Shown here: piece after piece, positions 55,869 through 64,000 of the stretch | How the letters are laid out: the number at the start of each line of letters is the position of its first letter | Position numbering within the stretch: position 1 is the first letter of the stretch | NCBI RefSeq assembly: GCF_003094615.1 | Contig: NZ_QDKO01000030.1 | Span: 92,541-156,540 of the forward strand | DNA from: Caulobacter radicis | GTDB lineage: Bacteria; Pseudomonadota; Alphaproteobacteria; Caulobacterales; Caulobacteraceae | Length of the DNA stretch: 64,000 nt | Direction: 5' to 3' | The notes under the pieces: generated by a model | Database searches by the model: none | What the model was told of the DNA's origin: nothing | The model's input: only the letters and a program-made list of their open reading frames with translations | Translations under genes and position numbers: made by a program

Positions 55869-56198
55869 TCATGTGAAGCCGCCAAATGGTCCGTAAACAA
55901 CGCCTCCTGATCTTATCGTCTTCTCGAACTCGTTTTGGTCTGGGAGGTGATCGACGCGATCTGGCCATTGATCGATTATATGTTGTCCCCACTGGTCTAT
56001 GCGCATAGAGTGTATGTCGCTATATATTTCATCTATCAGTAAGCCGTCTGTATTGAGGGCTGCGATGCATGACTTGGTCGCGTTTTCATAATTATCAGAC
56101 AGCGCGTAGCAACTTACGTATGCGCCCTTGAAGTGAGGGGGCATGATGGAATTTTCGCCATGGACTACGCGGAATGCTATTATGAATATATCTGTCAT
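55869..56198 (-). CDS. putative immunity protein for the Rhs C-terminal toxin, 109 aa
   Basis: A small cytosolic protein lying 4 bp after the stop of the giant Rhs-like gene on the same strand, the usual immunity position. Composition is clearly AT-richer than nearly all the window: bases 55981-56040 contain 25 G+C of 60 by hand count. Sequence includes T-D-I-F-I-I-A-F-R-V-V-H-G-E-N-S and Q-W-G-Q-H-I-I-D-Q-W-P-D-R-V-D-H. No family was recognised. Immunity role is inferred from position, size and composition alone. Confidence 0.7.
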   Translation of the reverse strand: MTDIFIIAFRVVHGENSIMPPHFKGAYVSCYALSDNYENATKSCIAALNTDGLLIDEIYSDIHSMRIDQWGQHIIDQWPDRVDHLPDQNEFEKTIRSGGVVYGPFGGFT

Positions 56199-56202
56199 TA
56201 AT

Positions 56203-59200
56203 TTACCTGTTTTGAGTCTTTGAAACATCAACAACGCGGACCGTGTCGGGGTGAATGGCTTCCCTCAGCATCTGTATCTGTTGGGATGTGCGTAACCCAT
56301 ATTGGTCGTGGGCTTGGATGTCGACCCAGAGCGGCGAGTTGGGGTTTAGGCGTGCTCCTTCGCTTTTATCGTACCATGAATTAAGTCTTAAGCGCTGCAA
56401 GACCGACGCGTCTGCCTGTCCCGATGTAATCGTCGCCTGGCCGTTCCGGTTTACCATTGCGAACTCCATCGCGCGGTCTTCATCGAAGCCTACAAATAGT
56501 GCGCGTTCACCGGTCTTTCTGGTCATCACCACCGGTATCGTGCCATCTGACGCGATCCGAGGAGGGAAGGCCAGATCATCCACGCGATAGAAGGTTACGG
56601 TTCCTTTCTCGAGGGCGAGCGGAGCCGCGCCTCCGACGCCGCGAGCTGCCAGCACCGGGTTGATCGCCATGGATCCAACCGACAGCAGGGTTTGGAGGCT
56701 GTCGGAGTCAGCGCGGGTGGCAGAATTGGCCCAAAGGCCCTGACCTCTGCCAACGGACATCACCGTGTCGAAAGTACCGCTGATCGGCGCGCTGCCGCCG
56801 GCTATCCAGCTGAGAGCAATACGCCCGGTGCCATTGACCGTGAGGCCGAAGTTTTCCGGCGCCGAGTTCGTCACCGAGCGCGCGGTGTAAACGCTTCTTC
56901 CCCGATCGGCTGCGTTGTAGCCTTCGTTCAGTCGGTATTGGTAGTTTGCGGTGGCCACTTCAAAGCGGCTCATGCCGCGCAGTGTTGCAGGTCCCCACGA
57001 TCGCTTCTGAGCAGGCTGATAGTCCAGGCCCCGGAAGAAGTCGTTGGCGGCCTTCGGCACGGAATACGATACGAAATCGACCGCCCGGTTGTATTGAGTC
57101 CTGAGCCAGGACTGGGGCGCCGCCGTGACGATGACTTCGCCGGAGGTGGTGACGTCCAGGGTCGCCCCGAAGCTATCGGTTCTGGGAGCAGCGCGTGCAA
57201 TACCGCCTGCTTCCACGACGACCGGCCTGCGTGCGGACACGACGATCGGGTCCACGATGGTGTGGTCGCTGCTGCCGTAGACCGAGTTGGCCCCCCCCAA
57301 GCTGGCCGTAGTGTTGGGAATGGGAGCGAGGCCTGTTCCGCTCCCAACGTAGTCAGTCGTCAGATCGGCCAGATCGACAAATGGAGCGTGGGTGAGGGCG
57401 CCAGGATCTTCCGGCCGGATCGCCTCGAGCGGGGGATTGCCGCTGGAGGAGAGACGCACCTCGGTCGAGGGATCCACCGAGACCGTCTCGATAGGCCTGA
57501 CCTTTCTGGCTTCGATCCTGTCCGTGATCGCCCGGCCGATCGTACTGCCGACCACGCTGGGCAGCATGGACCTGACGTTGTCGCCGAAGTCAGTGCCGGT
57601 GAGCAGCGATTGCGCGCCCGCGCTGGCCAGCAGCTCGGCGGTGCCGGCCAGGGCCATGTTGCGGATCGAGTCGGCCGGGGCCCAGGACGTGCCGCCCACG
57701 GCCCTGGCGACGCCGCCGCCGACAGCCGTTCCGACGGCGCTGACCGCCACGCTGGTCCAGTCGAACTTGGACTGGAGTCCCGTGGCGACGGCGACCCCCT
57801 GCGTTACGACGTTGGTTGCGACGCCGCGGACGATCTGCGTGCCCAGATTTCCCGGGCCACCAACCCCCACCGCTCCGCCGGCGGCGCCGTTGATGGCCGC
57901 CATGCCCACGCTTTTCCAGCTGAACTTGTCCTGCACGCCCGTGGCGATGCCCACGATCTGCCCGGCCACGTCGCCCACCGCCTTGGCCGCGGCGCCGATC
58001 GCGATCTTTCCCAGGAAGGAGGCGGTCTGTATGCCAAGCGCACCGGCGGTGAGCGAGGTCACCACGACAGCCACGACCACGGCCAGGATCTGGCCGATGA
58101 CGCCGCAGCCCTGCTTCTTGCGCGATTGGACCGGCGCCACCTGATCGGGGGCGACCGAGCCCAGGGCCCGGGTCGGGTCGTAGGCCTGGAAGGTGTCGCT
58201 GCTGTGGTGGACGTTGGTGACCTGGGCCGGGATCTGGATCCGCGTGCCCTGCACCAGGGTCTCTGAGCCGGTCAGGCCGTTGAAGTTGGCGATCAGGTAC
58301 CAGAGGCTGGCGTCGCCCCACAGGCCCGCGGCGATCGACTGCAGGGTGTCGCCCGGCACGACCGTGTAGGTCGGCGCGCCTTCGGCCTCGGCCAGGGAGT
58401 TGGCGTTCAGCGCGTCGTACTGCTGGTCCATGTCGGCATAGGACGACGGCGAGCCGCCCTGGAAGGCCGTGCTCTGCGCGGGGGCCGAGCGCTGGGCGAT
58501 CGAGGCCGCGTAGTTGGTCTTTCCGTTGGCCCCGTCGTTGCCGATGTTGGCCCGCTGGATGTTGTTGAAGCGGTAGTAGTACTCGACCGGGTTGGCGGAA
58601 GAGGCGCTGGTTTCCTTGCGCGACAAAATCTGGCCGGCGGCGTTGGAGACGTAGTGCACCGTGCGCGGGCGGCCGTCCTGGATGGCCACCGACACCACGT
58701 TGCCGCTGGTGTCGTAGGTGAAGGTCGAGGTGTTGACCGCCGGTTTGGTGATGTCGGGCCGGATCGAGATCACGCTCTGCTTGGGGCCGTCCCACCAGAC
58801 ATAGGTGTTGACGGTGTCGCTGGTCGGCTGGGCCGTCGTCTGCCCCGACTTGATCTGGGACGCCGTGGTGCGGCTGTGGGTGACGACGCCGCCCATATAG
58901 GCGCCGGTATAGACGCCGCCGCCGACATCGGCCTTGTAGTCGAAGGTGGTGCTGGCCGTGACGATCGCGCCGTCCGACTGCAGGGTCGAGGTCTGCGAGG
59001 TGATCACCTGCGAGCCGGCGTCGTAGGTCGAATCCTCGCTGTAGGCGATCTTGCCGTCGGCGTTGTATTCGCTGTGCGAGAGCAGGCGGCCCATGCTGTC
59101 GCGCACGTTCTGCACGCGCAGCTTGCCGTTGATGTGAACCGTCGAGAGATAGCCGCTGGGCGTGTAGGTGTAGGTCTCGGCGTTGCCCGTCGACGTCGCC

Positions 59201-62200
59201 GAGATGCGGCGGCCGGCCCGGTCGTAGGTCAGGTCGACGCCCGTCTCGCCGCGGCCGATGGTGTTGCCGGCCGCGCCGCGCACCTGGGTGACCGCGCCCT
59301 GGGCGTCGAGCAGGGCGCCGCCGGTGGTCACGAAGCGGTTCATGCTGTCGTAGCGGTACCACTGGTTCTTGCTGACCAGCGCCCCCGACACCAGGTCGCG
59401 ATAGGTCGAGGCGACGAGCCGGACGTTGTTGTTGGCGTCGTACTCGTAGTTGATGTCGATCGGATTGGCGGCGTCCTCGCCGCTGTCGACCAGGCGCGTG
59501 ACGCGGCCCAGCGCGTCGTAGGTCATCGACGCGTCCTGCAGGGAGCGGCTGGCCTGGTAGACCTGTCCGAACTCGTCATAGGCGCTGGTCGTGACGACCT
59601 GGGTCTCGCGGGTGCGCCGGCCGGCGACGTCATAGCCGTAGGACTGGACCGACTGGGCCCCGGTCAGGCCGAAGCTCAGGTTGCTCTCCGAGGCCAGGGC
59701 GCCGGTGTTGAAGTAGGTGTAGCGCAGGTCCTGGCCGGCGCTGTTGGTCTTCTGGACCAGGCGGCCGGCCACATCGTAGGTCAGGTTCGAGGTGCGGCCG
59801 CCGAAGTCCACGCCGCCGAGCGAGCGCCCGAAATAGTCGGCCTGGGCCGTCGAGATCAGGCCGGCGGTGTTGGTGATGGTCTGGATCCAGCCGCCGAACA
59901 CGCCCAGGCCGGTCGTGGCCAGCGAGGCGTCATAGGCATAGGCGTAGGTTGTCGCATAGCCGTTGAAGTCGATCTGCGACACCACCCGGCCGTCGAGGTC
60001 GTAGTCGGTGCGCTCGGCCAGGGCGTTGGTGCCCAGCTGCGAGTTCGAGTGCCGGATCCGCTGGCCCAGGCCGTCATAGGTGTAGCTGTCGATGAGGCTC
60101 TGGGTGCTGCCGTAGAGGCCCATGAACTGCTGGCGGTTCAGGATGCTGCCGTCGGCGAAGCGGATCTCGCTGACGCCATAGCGCGCGCTGGTCAGCTGGT
60201 TGACCAGGACGATGTTGTCGCCCGTGCCGTTGGCGATGATCAGGTTGCTGCCGCTGCCGGTGAAGGTCAGCTGGGCGGCGGTGATGCCGGGGCCCAGTTG
60301 CAGAACCGAGGTGCTGGTCGCGCTCGGTCCTGCATCGGCCTCGATCCGCACGGCGCCGTAGCCAACGTTGAAGAGGAAGGTGTCGTCGCCGCCGTTGCCC
60401 TTGATGTAGTTGGCCACGCCGTTGGTGTCGAAGACTTCGCCCCCGGGCGTTCCGTACAACAGGCGGTTGGCGGTCGAGCCGGTCGTGGCCAGCGCCAGCA
60501 TCTGCTGGCGGCCGATCGTGGTGCCGTCGGCCAGCTCGATGGTGTCGACGCCGTAGGAGAAGGGAGCCGTGGCGGAGTTGATGTAGAACTGATCGGTGAG
60601 CTTGACCCCGCCCTTGCCGCCGACGGTGATGATCAGGTCATCGCCGGTGGTGCCGGAGAAGGTCAGGCTGGCCAGGCTGATGCCTGCGCCGAACCGCAGC
60701 ACCGAGCCGGAGCCGCCGTACTGGTACTGGTCGATCTCCAGCGCGCCGTAACCGACATTGTAGAGGAACGTGTCGGCTCCGCCCTTGCCGTTGACGGTGC
60801 GGGCCGCCCCCATGCTGTCGAAGGTCTCGACGCCCGTGGTGCCGTAGAGGAAGCGGTTGGCGACCGAGCCGACCGAGAGAATATCCAGCATCTGCTGGCG
60901 GCTGAGCGTGGAGCCGTCAGCGAACTCTATCGACTTGACGCCGTAATAGTCTCCGCTGCTGAACTGGCTGGTGATCTCGATCACGTCGCCGTTGGCGGCG
61001 CTGATGATCATGGAGCCGCCGCTGGTGGCGCGGAGGGTCAGGTCCGCCAGCGTGTAGCCGGCGCCGAACCGCAGGACGGCGTTGGCGGCGTTGCCCTGGT
61101 TGATCTGCAGCGCGCCGTAGCCGACGTTGTAGAGGATCGTGTCGGCTCCGCCGCGACCATCGACGTAGTGGGCCTGGCCATGGGTGTCGATGACGTCGGC
61201 GCCGTCCGTGCCATAGATGTTGCGATTGGCGGCCGAGCCGGTCGTCACCATGGCGCCAAGCTGCGCGCGGTTGAGCGTCGTGCCGTCGGCCAGCAGGACC
61301 GATGCGACGCCATAGTAGGTTCCGCTGACGAACTGGTCGTTGATCTCGATCCGGTCGCCGTTGGGACCGGTGATGATCAGGTCGCCGCCCGCTGTGTCGA
61401 AGAACAGGTTGGAAAGGGTGAGCCCCGCGCCCAGCTGCAGGGTCGTTCCCGATCCGCCCCACTGGGTGATCTCGAGCGGGCCGTGTCCGGCGTTGAAGAC
61501 GAAGGTGTCGTTGCCGCCCCGGCCGTTGATGTAGGTGACGCCCGCGGTCGCGACCAGGGTCTCGGCGGCGGTCGTACCGTTCAGCGACGTGCCCGACGGC
61601 CAGAGCGGCGTCGTGATCTGGGCGACCTGTTCGCGGGTGAGCGTGGTCCCGTCGGCGAACATGAAGGAGCTGATGCCGTAGTAGGAGCCGCCGGACTGGT
61701 ATTCGACGGTGATCTGGTCGCCCGCCTGGCCGGTGATGATCAGGTCGCTGCTATCGGATCTGAAGGTCAGGCCGGCCAGGGTGATGCCCGCGCCAAACTG
61801 CAGGATGGAGCCGGAGCTGTTGGGATTGTCGATCGTCAGCGCGCCGTAACCGGCGTTGTAGATGAAGGTGTCGCCGCCGCCATTGCCCTGGGCGAAGCCG
61901 GCGAGCCCCTTGCTGTCGATGATGTCCGCGCCGCTGCTGCCATAGATGTTGGGATTGGCGGCCGATCCGGTGGTGACCAGGCTGGCCAGCTGCTGACGGT
62001 TCAGCGTCGTTCCGTCGGCGAACTGGATGAGCCCCACGCCCCACAATGATCCGACGAAGGGCGCGGAGAATTGATAGCTGACGACGATCTGGTCGCCATT
62101 GGCGCCGGTGATGATGAGGTCGTTGACGAGATTGTTGGTGAAGGTGAGGTTCGAGGTCGTCAGGCCCTCGCCCAGCACCAGGATCGAATTGTTGCCGCCC

Positions 62201-64000
62201 TGCTGGTCGATTTCCAGCGCGCCGTAGCCGGCCTTGTAGACGAAGGTGTCGGTCCCGCCGTTGCCACGGATGTAGTGGGCCGCGCCCTTGCCGTCGAAGT
62301 AGTTGTTCCCCGAGGTGCCATAGAGGCTGCTGTTGAGGGGCGAGCCGGTCATCACCCGTTCCGCCAGCTGCTGGCGGGTCAGGGTCGTGCCGTCGGCGAA
62401 CTCGATGAGGTCGATCCCCGCCACCGTGCTGCCGTACTGGCCGTTGACCTGGATCAGGTCGTTGGCGCCGCCGCCGATGATCAGGTTGCCCGAGGCATCG
62501 CTCGAGATCGCCAGGTTTTCGGCCGTGAAGCCGGGACCCATCCGCAGGATGGAGCCCGAACCGGTCGCGGCGATCTCCAGGGCGCCGTATCCCGCATTGT
62601 AGAGGAAGACGTCGGCCCCGCCGTTACCCTGGGCGTAGAACGCCTGGCCGCGGCTGTCGAAGGTGTTGGCCCCCGCGGTGCCGTAGAGGCGCCGGTTCCC
62701 GGCCGATCCGGTGGTCACCAGGTCGATGATCTGCTGCTGGCTCAGCGTCGAGCCGTCGGCGAACTTGATCTGGGAGACGCCGTAGGATCCGGTCGAGAAC
62801 TGGTCGGTGACGTGGACCCGGTCGCCCTGGGCGTTGATGATGACCAGATTGCCGCTGGAGTCGTTGCTGAAGGCCAGGTCGGCCAGCGAGGTCCCGGCGT
62901 CGAACTGGAGCACGGCGCCGCTCGACCTGCCGCCGGACGCGTTGATCACCACCGAGCCGACGCCGCGGTTGAAGCTGAAGACGTCCGCCCCGCCGTTGCC
63001 TTCGAGGACCGACGGGCCGCGGATGTCGAACTCGTCCTTGCCCGTGGTTCCCCGCAGGGTCAGGGGCGTGGACTTGGAGGTGTGGGCCAGGCTCACCAGG
63101 CGGCCCATGCCGTCATAGGTGCGGGTCTCTACCGCGCCCACTTCGTTGATCGCGAAACGCGCATCGTGGAAGACGTCGTAGCCGATCTGGGCGACGCCGC
63201 CGTCCGGGTGGCGCTCCACGGTGAACAGCGCTTGGTCGTCGCCATATCCGCTGCCGGCGAGGAGTTGTCTTGTGGTGAGGGCGCCGTTGGCGTCGCGTAG
63301 GGCGACGAGGCGGCCGGAGACGTCGTAGTAGTTGGTGGTGGTGGGCGAGACGGCGTGGACGGCGCCGGTCTCGTCGGTGACGTTCACCGTGGGCAGGGCG
63401 GAGGTCAGGAGCTTGCCCAGGGTGTTGTAGGTGTAGAGGCTCTGGCCGCCGAGGGCGTCGGTCTGCGAGATGGTCTCGCCGAAGGCGTTGTAGGTTTTCT
63501 GGGTCTGGATGGCGGCGAAGACGCCGGCGCTGGTCTCGCGCAAGGGCTGGCGGGTGGCGATCGCCTGGTTGCGGGCGTCGAAGGCGGTGATGGTGGTGGT
63601 CAGGCCGGCGACGGGGGCGGCGCCGACGGCGTGGGCGCCGTCGCCGGTGGCCAGGGCCAGGGCGCCGGTCAGGCCGAGGGCCGAGAGGTCGGCGCCCGAG
63701 GAGGCGATGGTCAGGGTCTGGTTGCCGGCCGCGTCGTAGACATGGAGGCGCGCGACGCCGTCGTTTCCGAGATCGCGCCAGACCCGTCCGGCGGCGTCGT
63801 AGGCGTAGGTCTGCTGGGCGCCGCCGTTGACGCCCTGGGCGACCACTTCGCCGAAGGCGTTGTACTGGGTCTGGCGGGCGTCGCCGACGGTCCAGGTGGC
63901 GCCGTTGAGGCTGGCGTTGGCCTGGAAGACCGCCCGGCCGGCCAGGTCGTAGCGGACGGCCTGGGCCTCGGTGACGGAGGCGCCGCTGGACAGCAGGCGG
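56203..64000 (-). CDS. giant Rhs/YD-repeat polymorphic toxin, 5' end beyond window (at least 2,598 aa)
   Basis: The frame is open to base 63999. The first visible residues already continue YD repeats (V-R-Y-D-L-A-G-R-A-V, T-Q-Y-N-A-F-G-E), so the N-terminus is off the right edge. Order read leftward: YD region (about 64000-63070); eight tandem blocks of about 123 residues resembling the haemolysin-type calcium-binding-related domain (63065-60100); a second YD region (about 60100-58430); LysM (V-P-G-D-T-L-Q-S-I-A-A-G...I-Q-I-P-A, about 58220-58376); hydrophobic and Gly/Ala-rich pre-toxin (58110-57550); a linker; and a distinct tip (about 56610-56203). The DPxG motif that usually precedes the tip of Rhs proteins was not found. 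No PAAR or signal region is visible here. Confidence 0.88.
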   Translation of the reverse strand, partial: RLLSSGASVTEAQAVRYDLAGRAVFQANASLNGATWTVGDARQTQYNAFGEVVAQGVNGGAQQTYAYDAAGRVWRDLGNDGVARLHVYDAAGNQTLTIASSGADLSALGLTGALALATGDGAHAVGAAPVAGLTTTITAFDARNQAIATRQPLRETSAGVFAAIQTQKTYNAFGETISQTDALGGQSLYTYNTLGKLLTSALPTVNVTDETGAVHAVSPTTTNYYDVSGRLVALRDANGALTTRQLLAGSGYGDDQALFTVERHPDGGVAQIGYDVFHDARFAINEVGAVETRTYDGMGRLVSLAHTSKSTPLTLRGTTGKDEFDIRGPSVLEGNGGADVFSFNRGVGSVVINASGGRSSGAVLQFDAGTSLADLAFSNDSSGNLVIINAQGDRVHVTDQFSTGSYGVSQIKFADGSTLSQQQIIDLVTTGSAGNRRLYGTAGANTFDSRGQAFYAQGNGGADVFLYNAGYGALEIAATGSGSILRMGPGFTAENLAISSDASGNLIIGGGANDLIQVNGQYGSTVAGIDLIEFADGTTLTRQQLAERVMTGSPLNSSLYGTSGNNYFDGKGAAHYIRGNGGTDTFVYKAGYGALEIDQQGGNNSILVLGEGLTTSNLTFTNNLVNDLIITGANGDQIVVSYQFSAPFVGSLWGVGLIQFADGTTLNRQQLASLVTTGSAANPNIYGSSGADIIDSKGLAGFAQGNGGGDTFIYNAGYGALTIDNPNSSGSILQFGAGITLAGLTFRSDSSDLIITGQAGDQITVEYQSGGSYYGISSFMFADGTTLTREQVAQITTPLWPSGTSLNGTTAAETLVATAGVTYINGRGGNDTFVFNAGHGPLEITQWGGSGTTLQLGAGLTLSNLFFDTAGGDLIITGPNGDRIEINDQFVSGTYYGVASVLLADGTTLNRAQLGAMVTTGSAANRNIYGTDGADVIDTHGQAHYVDGRGGADTILYNVGYGALQINQGNAANAVLRFGAGYTLADLTLRATSGGSMIISAANGDVIEITSQFSSGDYYGVKSIEFADGSTLSRQQMLDILSVGSVANRFLYGTTGVETFDSMGAARTVNGKGGADTFLYNVGYGALEIDQYQYGGSGSVLRFGAGISLASLTFSGTTGDDLIITVGGKGGVKLTDQFYINSATAPFSYGVDTIELADGTTIGRQQMLALATTGSTANRLLYGTPGGEVFDTNGVANYIKGNGGDDTFLFNVGYGAVRIEADAGPSATSTSVLQLGPGITAAQLTFTGSGSNLIIANGTGDNIVLVNQLTSARYGVSEIRFADGSILNRQQFMGLYGSTQSLIDSYTYDGLGQRIRHSNSQLGTNALAERTDYDLDGRVVSQIDFNGYATTYAYAYDASLATTGLGVFGGWIQTITNTAGLISTAQADYFGRSLGGVDFGGRTSNLTYDVAGRLVQKTNSAGQDLRYTYFNTGALASESNLSFGLTGAQSVQSYGYDVAGRRTRETQVVTTSAYDEFGQVYQASRSLQDASMTYDALGRVTRLVDSGEDAANPIDINYEYDANNNVRLVASTYRDLVSGALVSKNQWYRYDSMNRFVTTGGALLDAQGAVTQVRGAAGNTIGRGETGVDLTYDRAGRRISATSTGNAETYTYTPSGYLSTVHINGKLRVQNVRDSMGRLLSHSEYNADGKIAYSEDSTYDAGSQVITSQTSTLQSDGAIVTASTTFDYKADVGGGVYTGAYMGGVVTHSRTTASQIKSGQTTAQPTSDTVNTYVWWDGPKQSVISIRPDITKPAVNTSTFTYDTSGNVVSVAIQDGRPRTVHYVSNAAGQILSRKETSASSANPVEYYYRFNNIQRANIGNDGANGKTNYAASIAQRSAPAQSTAFQGGSPSSYADMDQQYDALNANSLAEAEGAPTYTVVPGDTLQSIAAGLWGDASLWYLIANFNGLTGSETLVQGTRIQIPAQVTNVHHSSDTFQAYDPTRALGSVAPDQVAPVQSRKKQGCGVIGQILAVVVAVVVTSLTAGALGIQTASFLGKIAIGAAAKAVGDVAGQIVGIATGVQDKFSWKSVGMAAINGAAGGAVGVGGPGNLGTQIVRGVATNVVTQGVAVATGLQSKFDWTSVAVSAVGTAVGGGVARAVGGTSWAPADSIRNMALAGTAELLASAGAQSLLTGTDFGDNVRSMLPSVVGSTIGRAITDRIEARKVRPIETVSVDPSTEVRLSSSGNPPLEAIRPEDPGALTHAPFVDLADLTTDYVGSGTGLAPIPNTTASLGGANSVYGSSDHTIVDPIVVSARRPVVVEAGGIARAAPRTDSFGATLDVTTSGEVIVTAAPQSWLRTQYNRAVDFVSYSVPKAANDFFRGLDYQPAQKRSWGPATLRGMSRFEVATANYQYRLNEGYNAADRGRSVYTARSVTNSAPENFGLTVNGTGRIALSWIAGGSAPISGTFDTVMSVGRGQGLWANSATRADSDSLQTLLSVGSMAINPVLAARGVGGAAPLALEKGTVTFYRVDDLAFPPRIASDGTIPVVMTRKTGERALFVGFDEDRAMEFAMVNRNGQATITSGQADASVLQRLRLNSWYDKSEGARLNPNSPLWVDIQAHDQYGLRTSQQIQMLREAIHPDTVRVVDVSKTQNR
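60100..63065 (-). repeat. eight tandem blocks of about 123 residues inside the Rhs-like gene
   Basis: Each block begins L/I-Y-G-T-x-G, passes G-N/R-G-G-x-D-T/V-F-x-Y-N-x-G-Y-G-A-L-x-I, then L-x-F-G-A/P-G-x-T, D/N-L-I-I-x-x-x-x-G-D, and ends F/L-A-D-G-T/S-x-L-x-R-Q-Q followed by V-T-T-G-S-A-A-N. This is the layout of HCBP-related (RTX-like) modules. Blocks 4 and 5 are the most divergent (A-E-T-L-V-A-T-A replaces the usual D-x-F-D). Confidence 0.85.

Noticed and set aside
55795..55992. Small leftward frame after the immunity gene
   Set aside because: Arginine-rich, overlaps the immunity gene in another frame and has no ribosome site.
58654..62049. Very long open frame (over 1,100 codons) on the + strand opposite the Rhs-like gene
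   Set aside because: It mirrors the tandem blocks, is rich in Gly, Val, Ala, Asp and Arg with no domain, and arises because high-GC codon use keeps the antisense frame open.
60100..63065. Possible CRISPR array because of regular spacing of similar sequence
   Set aside because: The period is about 370 bp, units are in one open frame and the similarity is at protein level, so these are protein domain repeats.

Overview
This is a high-GC (roughly two thirds G+C by eye) alphaproteobacterial chromosome segment. The gene content points to Caulobacter or a very close stalked relative. There is a hybrid histidine kinase that matches the stalk kinase ShkA in domain order and signature motifs. It sits in an ampG-shkA-comM-gshB-rsmI-hemW-rdgB-rph-hrcA-grpE-dnaN-recF-gyrB neighbourhood of the kind I recall from Caulobacter. 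I cannot name the species from sequence alone.

Layout. 1-9.3 kb: a tiny membrane peptide, a Rnk/GreA-like protein, a secreted alpha/beta hydrolase, a pterin pair (SDR reductase plus FolB), a YjaB-like acetyltransferase, two tandem small membrane proteins, a TPR membrane protein, a methyltransferase and IlvE. 9.3-12.9 kb: a MarR regulator overlapping an OmpR-type response regulator (PetP/PetR-like), then an EnvZ-like kinase. 13-18 kb: a peptidoglycan-binding hydrolase-like protein, a HigBA toxin-antitoxin pair with a readable promoter and two operators, a TetR-like regulator, and azlCD divergent from an Lrp-type regulator. 18-29.5 kb: an Old Yellow Enzyme, an orphan CobS, a PAP2 phosphatase, a POT peptide transporter, a flavin amine oxidase-like protein and AmpG. 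29.5-38 kb: shkA, comM, gshB and an overlapping sirB1/yraN/rsmI run, then hemW and rdgB. 38-42 kb: an accessory block (DUF2975 and XRE, thioredoxin, RidA, FAD oxidase). 42-54 kb: rph, hrcA-grpE, dnaN, a GIY-YIG gene, an S9 peptidase, recF-gyrB. 54-64 kb: two unrecognised genes, then a leftward giant YD-repeat (Rhs-like) polymorphic-toxin gene that runs off the right edge, followed by a small AT-rich putative immunity gene.

Three things stand out. (1) The Rhs-like protein has eight tandem ~123-residue haemolysin-type calcium-binding-related blocks inserted between two YD regions, then a LysM domain, a hydrophobic glycine-rich pre-toxin, and a compositionally foreign C-terminal tip with a partner gene 4 bp away. 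(2) Intergenic spaces carry several families of palindromic elements. One family shows clear base-pair covariation in its inner stem. Another is a 100-bp element present twice in opposite orientation around dnaN, with a GIY-YIG nuclease gene beginning 29 bp from one copy. (3) In two places a hairpin (a repeat element before the EnvZ-like kinase, and the gyrB terminator) contains the Shine-Dalgarno sequence of the next gene.

No rRNA, tRNA, CRISPR array, insertion-sequence transposase or prophage was recognised. All assignments are from reading the sequence and from remembered family features. No database search was run.
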